Shown here in pieces: positions 1-11,334 of a DNA stretch of 64,000 nt (positions within the stretch are counted from its first letter, which is position 1; every line of letters begins with the position of its first letter). Origin of the DNA: Ochotona curzoniae (Eukaryota > Chordata > Mammalia > Lagomorpha > Ochotonidae); NCBI RefSeq assembly GCF_017591425.1, contig NW_024467104.1:4153001-4217000 (forward strand), in the 5' to 3' direction. A program made the translations under genes and the position numbers. The notes beneath the pieces are model-generated. The model worked only from the letters and a program-made list of their open reading frames with translations, was not told the DNA's origin and ran no database searches.

Positions 1-113
1 CAAGTGAGTGAGGGTCCACCCAAGGATGTGGAAACAACAAAAGGGGCAATGTGTACCCATTTTTGCAGTTCACTGCAGAGGAAGATAATGGCTTCATGTC
101 TTTTGCCTTTCAG

Positions 114-437
114 GACACACCAATGTTTACAACGATGTTCGGTGTCAACACAACCAACACAACCTTCGGCCCTATCAACACCGCCACCGGCCCTGTCAGC
201 ACTGCCACCACCCCTGTCAACACTGCCACCGGCACTGTCGGCACTATCGTCCACCCTGTTGACCCTGCCTCTGGCACTGTCACCACTGTCGTCGTGCCTG
301 CCAACACTACACCCGGCCCTGTCCACACTGCCACCAGCCTGGCCAACATTACCACCATTCCTGCCTATGCTGTGTACCCCAGCCATGCAGCTCCTCAACC
401 TTCATACCAGAAAGTAGCTAATGTTGCCCAGAGGTAG
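114..437 (+). CDS. MS4A18: Last coding exon of an MS4A-family gene, probably MS4A18 (5' part outside the window)
   Basis: A polypyrimidine tract and CAG acceptor at 101-113 (TTTTGCCTTTCAG) open an exon that reads in phase 0 to TAG at 435-437 and encodes 107 residues. Phase 0 at the last intron is what MS4A15 and MS4A10 show further along. The exon starts DTPMFTTMF, runs through nine tandem 7-residue units (consensus VNTATGP, 174-362), and ends with AAPQPSYQKVANVAQR. That PxPSYxxV tail matches the PPPAYDNV and PPPSYEEV tails of the two downstream MS4A proteins. The four membrane segments lie upstream of the window. The symbol rests on position (MS4A18 precedes MS4A15 in mammals) and not on recognised sequence. 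Alternative: another MS4A paralogue, or a decayed copy. Two other frames over the repeat are open only because the unit is 21 nt. Confidence 0.5.
   Translation, partial: DTPMFTTMFGVNTTNTTFGPINTATGPVSTATTPVNTATGTVGTIVHPVDPASGTVTTVVVPANTTPGPVHTATSLANITTIPAYAVYPSHAAPQPSYQKVANVAQR
174..362 (+). repeat. Coding minisatellite, nine 21-bp units
   Basis: Successive in-frame heptapeptides are INTATGP, VSTATTP, VNTATGT, VGTIVHP, VDPASGT, VTTVVVP, ANTTPGP, VHTATSL and ANITTIP. The Thr/Pro/Ala-rich composition suggests a flexible, possibly O-glycosylated cytoplasmic or extracellular tail. That functional reading is inference. Confidence 0.8.
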
Positions 438-972
438 TTGGCCTATCCCAGTAACAAGGAGGTGCCACTGCAGCAGAATCTTTTCTTCTCCCTGAAATGG
501 CCATGACCTTGCATAACATTGTTTCCATTCCTGCCTCTTCAGTCCTAGTTTCATCCTTACTTGTTATCAATTTTTTATAATTCATAAATACTTTCAACTC
601 CAGGTGTCTTTGAACCTTGACACCCTGATGTACATTTTTTCTTTCATTGTTCCTGGTGCATGTTCCTTGAGGAGAAACCAGTTCTAAATTATTGCCTCAG
701 CCATGGAATCCTTAGAGGTGTAACTTTTGTCCTTTCCCCTGACACTCTAGCCCCAATGCAGTTGCCCCCAAGGATTACAGAGGGCCGTGCAGAGGGTGTA
801 TATACTGCCAGCTGGCAGTGTGTTGGGTCCCAGCACTCCTGGGTGTGTAAATGGAAGGGTGTATGCCCACTTCTGACCCAGACGAGCAGCTGCTATGATG
901 GTGCAATAACATGTACACTAACCTCAACTGATACTAGCATGCTTATCTTTTTTTTTTTTAAGGTTATTTCTT
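438..972. other. Presumed 3' UTR and downstream DNA of the first MS4A gene
   Basis: No splice donor or open frame follows the TAG at 435-437. AT-rich sequence near 565-600 would fit a 3' UTR, but there is no canonical AATAAA in the first few hundred bases, so the transcript end is unresolved. Confidence 0.4.
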
Positions 973-1221
973 GGGCCCAGTGTGATAGCCTAGTGACTAA
1001 AGTCCTCACCTTGCATGTGCCAGGATCCCATATGGGTGCTAATTTGTGTCCCAGCTGCTCCACTTGCCTTCCAGTTCCCTGCCTGTGGCCTGGAAAAGTA
1101 GTTGAGGATGGCCCAAAGCCTTGGGACTCACACCATTTAGGGAGTGAACCAGTGGATGGAAGATCTTTCTATCTCTCCTTCTCTCTATAAATCTGACTTT
1201 CCAATAAAAATAAATAGATCT
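973..1221 (+). mobile_element. Lagomorph C-type SINE (internally shortened)
   Basis: It starts GGGCCCAGTGTGATAGCCTAG and ends TCCAATAAAAATAAATAGATCT. The middle is shortened: it passes from CCAAAGCCTTGGGAC almost directly to the TTTAGGGAGTGAACCAG segment. A second SINE abuts its 3' end. Confidence 0.85.
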
Positions 1222-1415
1222 GGGCCCGGCACAGTGGCACAAGTGGTTAAGGTCCTCGCCTTGCACGCCCAGGATCCCATGTGGGCGCTGGTTCTAATCC
1301 CAGCAGCCCCACTTCCCATCCAGCTCCCTGCCTGTGGCCTGGGAAAGCAGTCAAGGACAGCCCAAAGCTTTGGGACCCTGCACCCGTGTGGGAGACCCGG
1401 AAGAGGCTTAATGAA
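1222..1415 (+). mobile_element. Lagomorph C-type SINE, 3' truncated
   Basis: It starts GGGCCCGGCACAGTGGCAC directly after the previous SINE's tail and is close to consensus through GGGAGACCCGGAAGAGGCT. It then loses similarity, so the right third is missing. It probably inserted into the A-rich tail of the upstream copy. Confidence 0.85.
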
Positions 1416-2514
1416 CGGACTTTTCCCCAGTTACACAAAGCTGTGAAGGGTCAAAGACCCCCCCATGCTGTCCCATTTGGCAGCCTGAAGTCCGATGACA
1501 CATTTCTGCCACCCAACACAGGAGGTCCTGTGACCACCGTACACCCCCCTGGAATGTAGCTTCTAAGATGATTCCATGCAATAGCCAGAGCACTGGGAGG
1601 GAAAAGCAGTGAGCTGCAAACAGGTACATGGTCGCTACGATTCACTGAGCCCAGGAAATTGAATCGCCAACAGCAGCATGCATATTCTCAGGCCATTTTA
1701 TACAAGAGGAAAGTGAGACTCAGAAACTGAGCCATCCAGGTCCTTGAGCCCACCAGAGAGGGGGTGCTGAGTTCATGAGCCCCAAGGGGTGAGGGACCAG
1801 GTTACCTGGCTGGGGTCTCTTGGCCCACCTGAGAGATGGGTGGCAGGTTTGTGAGCCCCAGGGATGGGGGATCCGGCAGGGCTCATGTCCTTGTCCTTAG
1901 ACTTGCCTGCAAAAATATGCCCCCCTCAGTGAAAAAGGCAAAGCAGTGGACACAGACCCTAAAGCACATGGAGAATATGACAGCCCATTTGGTACTGTAG
2001 CAGAGGAAGGAGAACAGAGCAAATTGGACAATACCTCAGCAAACGATGACAGCAAAAAGCTAGGTGAATGGAGACTTGAGGTTGACTATGTCAGCCAGTG
2101 GGCATTGCGAGGGTTGCTCACCCTTGGATTGGCAAAATGGACAGCAATTCAGAACCATTCAAACCACTTGTTCAGTACCCTCAGAACATGCCAACATCAG
2201 GACCCTGGGTTGATATCGGGTGGCAGTTCCCCATCCCTCAGTACTAGGACATTTGGGAGGCTGTGTGTGGCTTCCCCTTTTATCCCTCCACTTCCCCCAG
2301 AGTCAAGAAAAATAGAAAATTTATAAACAATGACATCATCCACTTTTTCCTAACCCTCAATCCTTCCCACCCTGACCAAACATGGGTAATCATTATCAAA
2401 AAAAAATATTTTGTTCTCTCAAAAAATTAAGAAAAGAAAAAGAAACAGCCATTGGCATGGAGCAGTGATCATGAACTAGCATTTCCTGTCTCTCAACACA
2501 CAGCTCTGCGCTCA

Positions 2515-2516
<2 letters not shown>

Positions 2517-2565
<49 letters not shown>
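2517..2565. repeat. (CT)n microsatellite
   Basis: About 24 uninterrupted CT dinucleotides, likely length-polymorphic. Confidence 0.95.
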
Positions 2566-2567
<2 letters not shown>

Positions 2568-3092
2568 GCACCCCCACTGGGTTCACCAAGTTCACCCTTC
2601 TCCCTGAATGTCTCCAGCCCAGAGTCAGAAAAAGAACCTGCACCCCTAGCCAGGGAGCAGTGCTTGAGCACAGAGCTGATCCCCAGGGGGAAGAAGAGCA
2701 AGGGATCCTGAAAGGGGAAATATCCACTCGTGCAGCACCCATGAGCAGGACCGAACCATAGCACCTCCAGCCTCTTTGTCCAAGCCCTGCTGGGAGCATG
2801 CAGCAAGACAGAAGGAGCGCAGATCCACACAGCACCCATGACGTGCTGTGTCAGGTGCAAGAAGCTGTCATCCACTGCTGTATGCAATACATGGGCATGC
2901 AGCACCTGCTGGGTGCTAGGTACTGTAATCAATGGTGAGGATGCCACCAGGAATGAACAGGCACCATCACAAAGGCCACGGCAGTGCAGCAGGGCTCTGG
3001 AAGCTAGTTGTTGGGTCATCAAGAGGTGAGGGGCTTCCATCGTTATCATCATCATACCAACGGCACCTGCGATGCGTTAAAACCTGAGGCCT

Positions 3093-3116
3093 CACACACA
3101 CACACACACACACACA
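3093..3116. repeat. (CA)n microsatellite
   Basis: About 12 CA dinucleotides. Confidence 0.9.
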
Positions 3117-4279
3117 TAACCTTGGCACATGTATTATTCTGAAAACTGGTAACTAACAGGAAAGAATCAAGCATTCCCAAAAGGAAAAACGAGGAAAACA
3201 AGCACTCTGCTAGAGCCGATGATTGATGATCATGACAGGGGCCTTCGTGCCCGGCTTAGGGTGTGCACATTTCTGTTCTTCCTGCCATTGCTCGTTTGTG
3301 GCCTCCAACCATCTGGAGATCCCATCTCAGTTGCTGTCAGACATGAACTGACAGTAGTCAGCTTCGAATGGAGACACGTGTATCTTGTGCCTATACACAG
3401 GACTCTGGTAACGTTCCAAGAAGTTTGTGTAGTATCTTGCACCGTGGAGAGAAACAGGGTCCTGGAACTTCCAGGAGGTGGTGCTGATGGGCTGTAGGAA
3501 GATGCCCAGTGGACAGAGGTTGTCCTGCTACACAGAACAAGTTTCCCTCAGCAACAGTTGTCCCGGGAGGAAAGTGTAGGAAGAATAAGTAACATCATGT
3601 GCCAACATCGGGGTGTCTGCCTCCCAGCTCTTCCATGACTGAACCTGCCCTGGTTGGTGTGATTTCCAAGGAAACTAGTTCTTTTGGGGGGGCGGCTAGG
3701 GAAAAATCAGAGAAAGCCCCCTCCGGCGACTGATGGGAGCAAAAAGAGAGAGAGGAGGGCGGCAAGACAGAGCGAGCTTGGTTCCTTGTGGTTCACAGCA
3801 CTCAGCATGCCAGAGCACCATACTTTGAGGCATCATTCTCTGAGTCGCAACAGTGCTGGGTTTGGTCCCTAGCCTATGAAGTTGCTGATGTGAGAAATTA
3901 AAAAGGAAGTGAAATATAAGACATAGATTGTATCACTTAACTTCTGCCACCTAAGTGCGATAAACTATAAATAAAAGCTCACTGACGCAGCCTGAAAGGC
4001 ATTGATTTTTGCTCGCCAAGCTGTTCATCAACTGGGCGGGTCTACCAACCTGACCTGGGTTTGGCAGGGCACACCATGCATTCGGGACTAGCTACGTAGC
4101 CCTGCTGGCCTTGGCAGCACAGGGAAGGCCTTGGGTTTGGGCTTTGCCCCATGTGTCTCATCCTCTAAAGGCCAACCTAGACACTTCCAGGGCAGACACC
4201 ACGTCCCATGAGAACACAGAGGTCTTAGATGAGAAGCCATGCATGCCCTGTCCACCTCCTGCAAAGGCAGGAGTCACAA

Positions 4280-4602
4280 GGCCTGGTGTGATGGCTTACT
4301 GGTTAATCCTCCCCCTGCAGGTGCCAAGCTCCCATCTGGGCATTGGTTCCTGTCCTAGCTGCTGCACTTCCCATTCAGCTCCCTGCTTGTGGCCTGGGAA
4401 AGCAGCAGGGCACAGTCCAAAGCCTTAAGCCTCTGCACTATGTGAGAGACCTGGAAAACACTCCTGGCTCCTGACTTCAGATCAGCCACAAGGAATGAAC
4501 CAGCAGATGGAAGATCTTTTCTCTGTCTCTCCTTCTCTCTGGAAATCTGCCTTCCCAATAAAAATAAATAAATCTTTTAAAAACAAAACCAAAAAAAAAA
4601 AA
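4280..4602 (+). mobile_element. Lagomorph C-type SINE, full length
   Basis: Head GGCCTGGTGTGATGGCTTACTGG, core CCATTCAGCTCCCTGCTTG, and right end CCAATAAAAATAAATAAATC followed by an A-rich tail reaching 4602. It is moderately diverged. Confidence 0.85.
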
Positions 4603-5329
4603 GTGTGGTGGAGGGCAGGGGAGAGTCAACAGTCATGAGGCAACCTAGTTTCAAGGATCTGAGCAGGCTGCAGCTGGAGCTGCAAGACCCGTGGATTCAG
4701 GGACGAGGTGGGGACAACTAGAGCTATTTTTTGCATTCTATCTGCCATACTGCTCTAAACCTGGAGTAGTGGAGAGGTGGCCCAGACCAGGCCTTTCCAG
4801 ACTATTCCTTCAGCCATCTTGAGCCCACAGGTCCTATGTGGTCTTTCTGACTTTGCACAGAAGTCTTGGGACTACTGGGATAAGAACTTGAACCCAAAAC
4901 CTGATCTACTAATGGTTCTGCTTTCCTGAGCCATTTGAATACCACTCAGTGCACCCACTCGCTCACATGCACACTACATCCTCGCCTAGACGCCCTCACA
5001 CGCTCCCTCATACATGGGCTTGCTCACACATGTTCCGCTCCACAGGGAAGTTGTGGGCCGCCTGGCCCCCTTCTCTGCCTGGGGCGCTCCTGGCAGAAGG
5101 AACACTGGCAACCTTCCACAGTCTCCAGGCTCCCCTCCTCACTCCGACTCTTACGGCAGGACCAGAGCAGCCCTCTGGCCCCCCCGGGCCTCAGTTCCCC
5201 CTTCTGTAGCCTGCAGGAAGGAGACTGGTGGGCCTTTATGGGAAGCGGCTTCCTCAGCCCCCTCCCCTGGGCCCAGGGCAGAGGTCTCCCAGCAGGGAGG
5301 GAGGGAGATCTTCCACAGCACCCGACTTC

Positions 5330-5441
5330 ACAGCCCCGTGTGAACAGCACAGCTCCCACAGGAGAATGTGTGAAGACAGGCAGCTGTAACCGGGCAGAGG
5401 CAGCGGGAGCCAGCGGCCAGTGCAGCGGCAACAGCGGCTCG
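5330..5441 (+). other. Candidate noncoding first exon of MS4A15
   Basis: Within a GC-rich stretch (about 5.0-6.0 kb), the sequence GCAACAGCGGCTCG is followed at 5442 by GTGAGTACT, a near-ideal splice donor. The first coding exon of MS4A15 has an acceptor only 13 nt before its ATG, so a noncoding exon must lie upstream. This is the best donor and promoter-like sequence I see between the MS4A18-like gene and MS4A15. The exon start is a guess. Confidence 0.3.
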
Positions 5442-6269
5442 GTGAGTACTCACTGCCCTCCACACGGGCACCCAGGGCACCACCCACGGGTTGGGGGCAG
5501 AGGTGGCACACCAAGGGGACGTGGGGCAAGTGAGATGCCCCAAGACGGAGAGGGAAATAGACCCCTGGGGGGAGAGAAGGTTGTCACCCGTGGGTCCTGC
5601 CCACACCCCACCCCACCCCCGTCCCAACTTGGTACTTGGAGGGCGTGGAGGCGCTTCAGGGCCATTGAACCATTGCCCTCCCCGACAGGGGCCCCTGCAC
5701 CATGGGTGAGGGAGGGCAAGGGAGAGACATCCATCCTTTCCCCTCAAAGCCAGGTGCATCCCCAGAGACTCAAGGATGCTAACCATTCTCCCAGGGGAAG
5801 GAGGCTTGGCCCTCCCCCAACCCAGTCCCCCTCACACTGCAGGGGTCAAGGCCAGTCGCAGGAGCCCTTGGACAAAGGAGAGGGCCCCCGGCAGGGCTGC
5901 CTATGTGGGAAGGGCCTCAGGGCCAATACTGCCTCCTCTTTGTGGAGGGAAAGGGGCTGTCGCTGCCCTCCCCAGCCTTCAGTGGGGCTGGGCAGCAGAG
6001 CGGAGTGAGGCAGAGCCTGCAGGGAGCCAGGTGGCCAGACTGCACCAACCCAGTGGGATCGAAATATCCTGTGTTCAAGTCAGTTGGCATCCTCTCAAGG
6101 CCTAGGGTAGGGGGCAGCTCTGAGTTGCCCTACAGGAGCCAGGGTGGAAGGTCTCTGAGCATTCTATGCTGTGGGGTCAGCCGTGGACACTCCTACTGAT
6201 CCGCCAGGTGGTGAGGCCAGAGAACACAGTTGCAGGAGGGGGCCTGGAACACCCTACCAACACCACAGT

Positions 6270-6422
6270 CACCCATTTGATGGAAGGGGAGACTGAGACC
6301 AGGTGATGTTAAATCCCTTGCTGAAGGTTGCACAGCTGGCTCAGCTTGCAGAGTAGCAGGGTGGGCTGTTACAGCTAACTCCAGGGCCTGAGGCTTAACC
6401 ACCAGGCACAGCTGCCTCCTCC
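6270..6422 (+). repeat. MIR SINE (ancient)
   Basis: The sequence follows the MIR order: a GGGGAGACTGAGACC-like segment, then TTAAATCCCTTGCTGAAGGTTGCACAGCTGG, then an AACTCCAGGGC...TTAACCACCAGGCACAGCTGCCTCCT end. It is strongly diverged, as expected for MIR. Confidence 0.6.
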
Positions 6423-7556
6423 CAGTCCAGCAGCTGCCCACCCCCCACCCAAGATGGGCTCCTGGAGCCCCTCCTTGGGCATCAGCACAGACCGCGGGGA
6501 CACAAAGCAGCTCCCAGCTTACTGGAAAGAAAGATGATGCCCGGGGACTCTCGTGAGACAAATCCTGCTCAGAAAGGCTCAGCCCAGGATTGACCCGGGG
6601 ACAGCCTGGACTTCTCACAGCCCATAGTTGGTACCTGCAATATAGAAACCCCAGTGCCTACCCTGCCAGGGGCTAGCAGCAATGGAAGCTGCAAGAGACC
6701 AGGTGCCTCCCATGTGCCACACTTATGTGAGCATTGCTTCTCCTAAGACTCACGGGGACTTCCAGAGGGGAAGTCTGCAGCTGGCCCCTGTGCCCAAGCA
6801 AGGTCGGCAGCGCTGCGTTGGTGGCTAGTGCTGCATCGTGCCGTCACATCGGGCCTTGGTCTGGGCCATGTGCCAGCCAAGAAGGGCTTTCCTGACACCC
6901 ACCACCTGCAAACTGGGGTCTCCACCACTGCACAGTGGGGAAGGAAAGAAGCAGGGATCACAGGCTGGCCTGGGAATGCCTACGCCGGCACCACACTCCC
7001 TGAGGCCAGCAGAGCTGAAGCCAATGACACTGCAGAGTTCAGGGGGGACACACTCTCCCCGTCTCTCCCTGCATACTACCCCCGGCTCCATAGAAAGCCT
7101 CCTTCAGCTGAGAACTGTGGCAGGTTCAATGGGGACATGCATTTCACTTTCTCCCCGGAGTCTCCTCACAGACAGATTCGGTCTTGTCTTATCCTGAGAA
7201 GGCAGAAGATAATGCAGTTTCATTCACCTAAGACAAAATTAAATCTGACTGTGAGGAGACTCCAGGGAGAAAGTTAAATTGCAGGGATATATCTCTCTCC
7301 CTCTCTCTGTAAATCTGCCTTTTAAATAAATTAGAGAAATCTTTTCTTTTAAATGTTCTCTCCCCCAAAACCCACTCTTCAACCCCCAATTCTGCAGTGA
7401 TTAATGCAAAAGCCTTCTAGCAGATTCTTAGCCACCTGCTGTCTGTAAGTGCCCTTGGGCTGCAGGTGGTACAGCGCCCTCCAGTGTCCAGTTGCAGCTA
7501 TAACTTTGGCTTTAACGTCTGAAGTGCATTGTCAAGCCTTCATGCCCAAGGTTCTC

Positions 7557-7700
7557 TTCTGTCTTTTTTCCTCTCTTTCGTTCTTCCTTCCTTCTTTTCT
7601 TTCTTCCTTCCTTCTTTTCTTTCTTCTTTTCTTTCTTCCTTCCTTCCCTCCTTTCTTTCTTTCTTTCTTTCTTTATTTTCTTCCTTCCTTTCTTTCTCTG
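7557..7700. repeat. TTCC/TTTC pyrimidine tract
   Basis: About 140 bp of nearly pure C/T in TTCC and TTTC tetranucleotides. It abuts the poly-A/T end of a minus-strand SINE and may have been seeded by that tail. Confidence 0.9.
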
Positions 7701-7705
7701 TTTCC

Positions 7706-7990
7706 TTAAGATTAATTTATTCAAACAGCAGAGTGGCAGAGAGAGAATAAAAGAGAGATGCCTTGCATCTACAGATTCGCTCTCCAGGTGATTGCAACTG
7801 CCAGATCTGAGCCAGGAAGAAACCAGGAGCCAGAAACTCCACCCTAGTTTCCCTCCATGGGTGATAGGAGCCCAAGTACTTGGGGACATCATCTGCTACC
7901 TTCCCAGGCACATCAACAGGAAGGTATCAGAAGCAGAGCAGCCGGCCCTAGAATTGGCACTCCGATACGGAATGTCATGTCTCCAGCAGC
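7706..7990 (-). mobile_element. Old C-type SINE
   Basis: The reverse complement shows the SINE order: T-rich end (TAAGATTAATTTATTC), AGAGAGA block, GGAAGAAACCAGGAGCC, AAGTACTTGGG, then the head region. It is diverged from the young subfamily. Confidence 0.65.
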
Positions 7991-9567
7991 AGCAGCTCAA
8001 CCCCATGCCTCCAAATGCTGTTCCTCCACCTGTGGCTATTTCTGACACTCTGTTTACTGGTCTGCAAATTGGGCCAGCTCACACTGGCCTCACAGGGCTG
8101 TTCCAAGCACCTCACAGCTCTTTCTAAACTGTAGAGAACTATGACTGAGAGGGACCCTGACGACCCACAGCTGCCTGACCAACTCGGGGAGACAAAGGGC
8201 CGTGGCCATCCCTTTCTTCCTTCTGATTGACCATGACTGGCTTGCGTTGGTGTTTGGGAAATGCGGGCTCATCACTTAGTGAGAAAAGAGTTCTGTTTGT
8301 GGGTGACACAGGGCAGAGGTATGGGCAGAGGGGTTGGTGCCTCCCTGGCCTCTGGGTGCAGCAGAAAGGCTCAGGGAATCAGAAAATGAGTTTGCAAGTA
8401 TCAGGGAACCGTGACTCTCACACCCACATGCTTATGATCGCCGCTTACCCACCCGCCTGTGGGCAGAGAACCTATTTTTGTAGGTGGCTTCTCCAAAGAA
8501 TCATGAGGTCTCTGTTTTATCACATTTCTCACCTCGCTGCCTGGTGGGAAGTCATTAATTATGCATACGCTCCCTTCTGGGGCTGCTCAGTCCCCACCTG
8601 CTGCTGGAGCCCAGAGGAGTCCCTCTGAACCCAAGGCGCTGGTCCTTCCAGACCCTAAAGGATGGCCCCACGTAGACCCACAAGGCACCATGGGCCTCAG
8701 ACAGTGAAATGACAGCAGCCGGGCCGAGAGTGGAGGTTCTCATGGACTGTGACCGGCCCCGCGTGCAGGCCTTGTCCTTGTCTTTCCCAGCTCACCGGTC
8801 TTCAGGCCACCTTCCTCGGTGACAGTGAAGGTGTGGGTGGTTTCCTAAGTGAATCTGCTTGGGGAAGTGGAGAGCTGACAGATTCACTGAGTGCCCGTTG
8901 GTTTTCCATTTGCTACTTTGGATGCCAGGCATTGGAGAACTGTCTCTCGGAGGAATGGTGCGCTAGCATGGGTTCGTTCTCTGAGACAAAATCAGGACTC
9001 AGATCCGGGGCTGTATACACTCCACATAAAAACAACACTCCTTCTACAGGGAGATGGAGTCTGTCCCTGCAGTGCTGTGTGCCCAGAGGGGAATGCTCAC
9101 CCTCTCTGATCTTGTTTCTTCTTCACAGCTAGTGATGTATGCCCACCTACCTCCCCCTCAAGCCGATGAGGGCTTCCCACATTCAGTAGTTCCCCCTCAG
9201 GATGCCGGGACCTGTGGGCAGTGTGGTGGACCCACACTCTCCATCCCTCTGCCCTCTTCTCTCTCCTCTCAATCCTGTGGATTCTCAGGAAGGCCAGATT
9301 TTAGCAAAGGCCTCAACAACTGTGTCATTTTCCCAAATCCATCTGGCAGGACCAAATAATTGGTGTCTAACTAAATACCCAAGATGGGGTCATTTACTAA
9401 GAACACAGGCTTGCATCCCAGCGTTCTGGAGCCTCAGACGATCGGTGTCCACAGATGTCCCCAGCCCCTGCCTGCAGGGCAGTGCTTTCCTGCCATGGCC
9501 TCTGGAGTGGGGAACATGGGGCTTTCACACATGTCAGTGGGGAAAGGCCAGTCGACAGCCCTGAGCG

Positions 9568-9845
9568 GGCGAAGCTGCCACTTGCAACACTCACATCTCA
9601 CACCAGAGGCCCAGTTCGAGTCCCGGCTTCTCTGCTTCTGCACCAGCTCCCTGCTGAGGTTGCTGGGAAGGCAGCAGTAGGTGCCCCATGTGCGTAGGTT
9701 CCTGTCGCCCATGCAGGAGACCAGGTGGAGTTCCCAGCTCCTGGCGCTTGTGCCCAATGAGAGAGTGAGCCAGCAGGTGAGAGACCTCTCCCTCTCTTTC
9801 CCTCCCTTTTTGTGGCTCTACTTTAAAATTATTAAAAAAAAAGAG
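9568..9845 (+). mobile_element. Old C-type SINE
   Basis: It carries CCAGTTCGAGTCCCGGCTTCTCTGC (tRNA B-box-like), CACCAGCTCCCTGCTGA, GAGTTCCCAGCTCCTGGC, and a CTCTCTTTCCCTCCC right end followed by an A-rich tail near 9832-9845. Confidence 0.65.
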
Positions 9846-11130
9846 AGAGAGGAAGAAAAAGCTTTAAACTAAATTAAGTTGAGAATCCATCCATTGGATT
9901 CCTAGGTCCCCCAAAGGCCTCAGCTGTGAACACCAGCAAAACAGGGATTGAGTTGCGAGGTGACCTGCGAACGGAGAAAGAGAAGGGAGAAGAGAGGAAA
10001 GAAGGTAACACAAGGGGGGCTTAGAGTGAGAGGTGGCAGATTTGGGAACCCCGTGTCAGGCTCATGTGTTCCTGGCAGGCACCCCTGAGTTCTACGCTCA
10101 AGGATACTCCCTTGCCATAGAGGGGTTAGATTGTGTATTTCTCTTGCTCCTCCCAGAAGGCTTCAGGCTGCTGAAGGGCATGGACTCTGGGCTCTGTCCC
10201 CTTACATGCGCTCTCATTTCTGGGGGATGTAAGTCTGGAACAGCCGCTTTGTGTTCCTGTAACAAACATCTGAGTGGCTTCCTGGACATCAACCTTGCAG
10301 TCCCTGTCCCCTGGGGCCCTGCTCATTTGGGGGCCCAGAACGATAAAGCAGGCCCTGTTTAAGACCCCAGCCATGATCACAAAGGAACCCCCATTGATAA
10401 CTGTGTCCACCCAGAAGGTAGGAAGTGACTGCCACTCATAGGTACTTGACCAAAACATGTCTAGGGCACCCAGAATGGAAGGGCAGGAACAGTGGGCAAA
10501 ATAACAGATCATGACTGCCCCTGGGACCAGCAAGAGATACCAACTTTGGACAGATACCAACTTTGGACATAGGTGCACTCGGATTTGAAATCTGGCCCTG
10601 CCTTTCACCAACCAAGTCACCACGAACATGTCCCTTCACTAATCAGCACCATGACCATCACATCCGTGAAATCAGCTCCTAGAATTCTCAAAGGGTCATT
10701 CAGAGGATAAGAAATAGCACATCTGAAGGACCTTGAGTAGTGTGTCAGGAAACAGCTACCCTAAGCTCTGCCTGACCTGGAACCGTCATTGACATGGTGC
10801 GGGGCCCCAGTGCTGCGAACTGAGCCAGCCAGAGAAGTGAGACATAAGACACAGTATCAGCCAAAGTGGCAACTGTCACCCTAAGTTTGAACTGAACCTC
10901 AGTTTCCGAGGGCCTTCTCCTCCCATCTGGCATTTGACCCTCACTGTAAGCCCTCCTGATGCAGACAAAGCAGCCAGCACAACCCCTACTATGCAGACTC
11001 CTCAGGGAGCTCAGTTCAGATTCACATCTTGCCCAAAACCACAGCAGACAATCAACTTAGACAATTCAAAGCTCAGACGGAGCAGCTACTATAGCCCTAA
11101 AAACAAGTCTGGCAGATTACAGTTCCACAG

Positions 11131-11334
11131 ATCAGATCCAGTCCACTATTTGTGTTGGTAAATGAAGTTTTCTTGGGACACAGTCACGTCCATCTGCGTA
11201 GGCGTTGCCTGGGTCTGCTTTGTACAGCAGCAAAAGAGCTGTCTGCTAGCCCAGCAAGAAAAGCTACGTGGCCTTGCAAAGCCCACGTCAGACTTGCCGT
11301 CTGACTCTTTGCAGAAAGAGCTTTCCAAACCTGT
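11131..11334 (+). mobile_element. hAT-Charlie-type nonautonomous DNA transposon fossil
   Basis: The segment TAAATGAAGTTTTCTTGGGACACAGTCACGTCCAT matches the well-known placental motif TAAATAAAGTTTTATTGGAACACAGCC (a MER20-like hAT family, from memory). It is followed by a TGGCCTTGCAAAGCC piece and a TTTGCAGAAAGAGCTTTCC piece in the expected order. The subfamily name is uncertain. Confidence 0.55.

Larger units (their letters stand above)
1416..4279. other. Intergenic DNA with two microsatellites
   Basis: No exon with believable splice sites was seen. The stretch holds the (CT)n run at 2517-2565 and a (CA)n run at 3093-3115. The rest is unassigned sequence, possibly old repeats. Confidence 0.5.

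Noticed and set aside
4..417. Second plus-strand frame across the first exon
   Set aside because: It is open only because the 21-bp repeat is a multiple of three. It lacks the MS4A-like PxPSY tail and ignores the acceptor at 113.
2396..3055. 219-codon minus-strand frame
   Set aside because: It crosses the (CT)n run and has no recognisable family or splice context.
4935..6008. 357-codon open frame on the plus strand in a GC-rich block
   Set aside because: Several overlapping frames are open on both strands, the protein is low-complexity Pro/Gly/Arg-rich with no family resemblance, and a strong splice donor lies inside it. GC richness explains the lack of stops.
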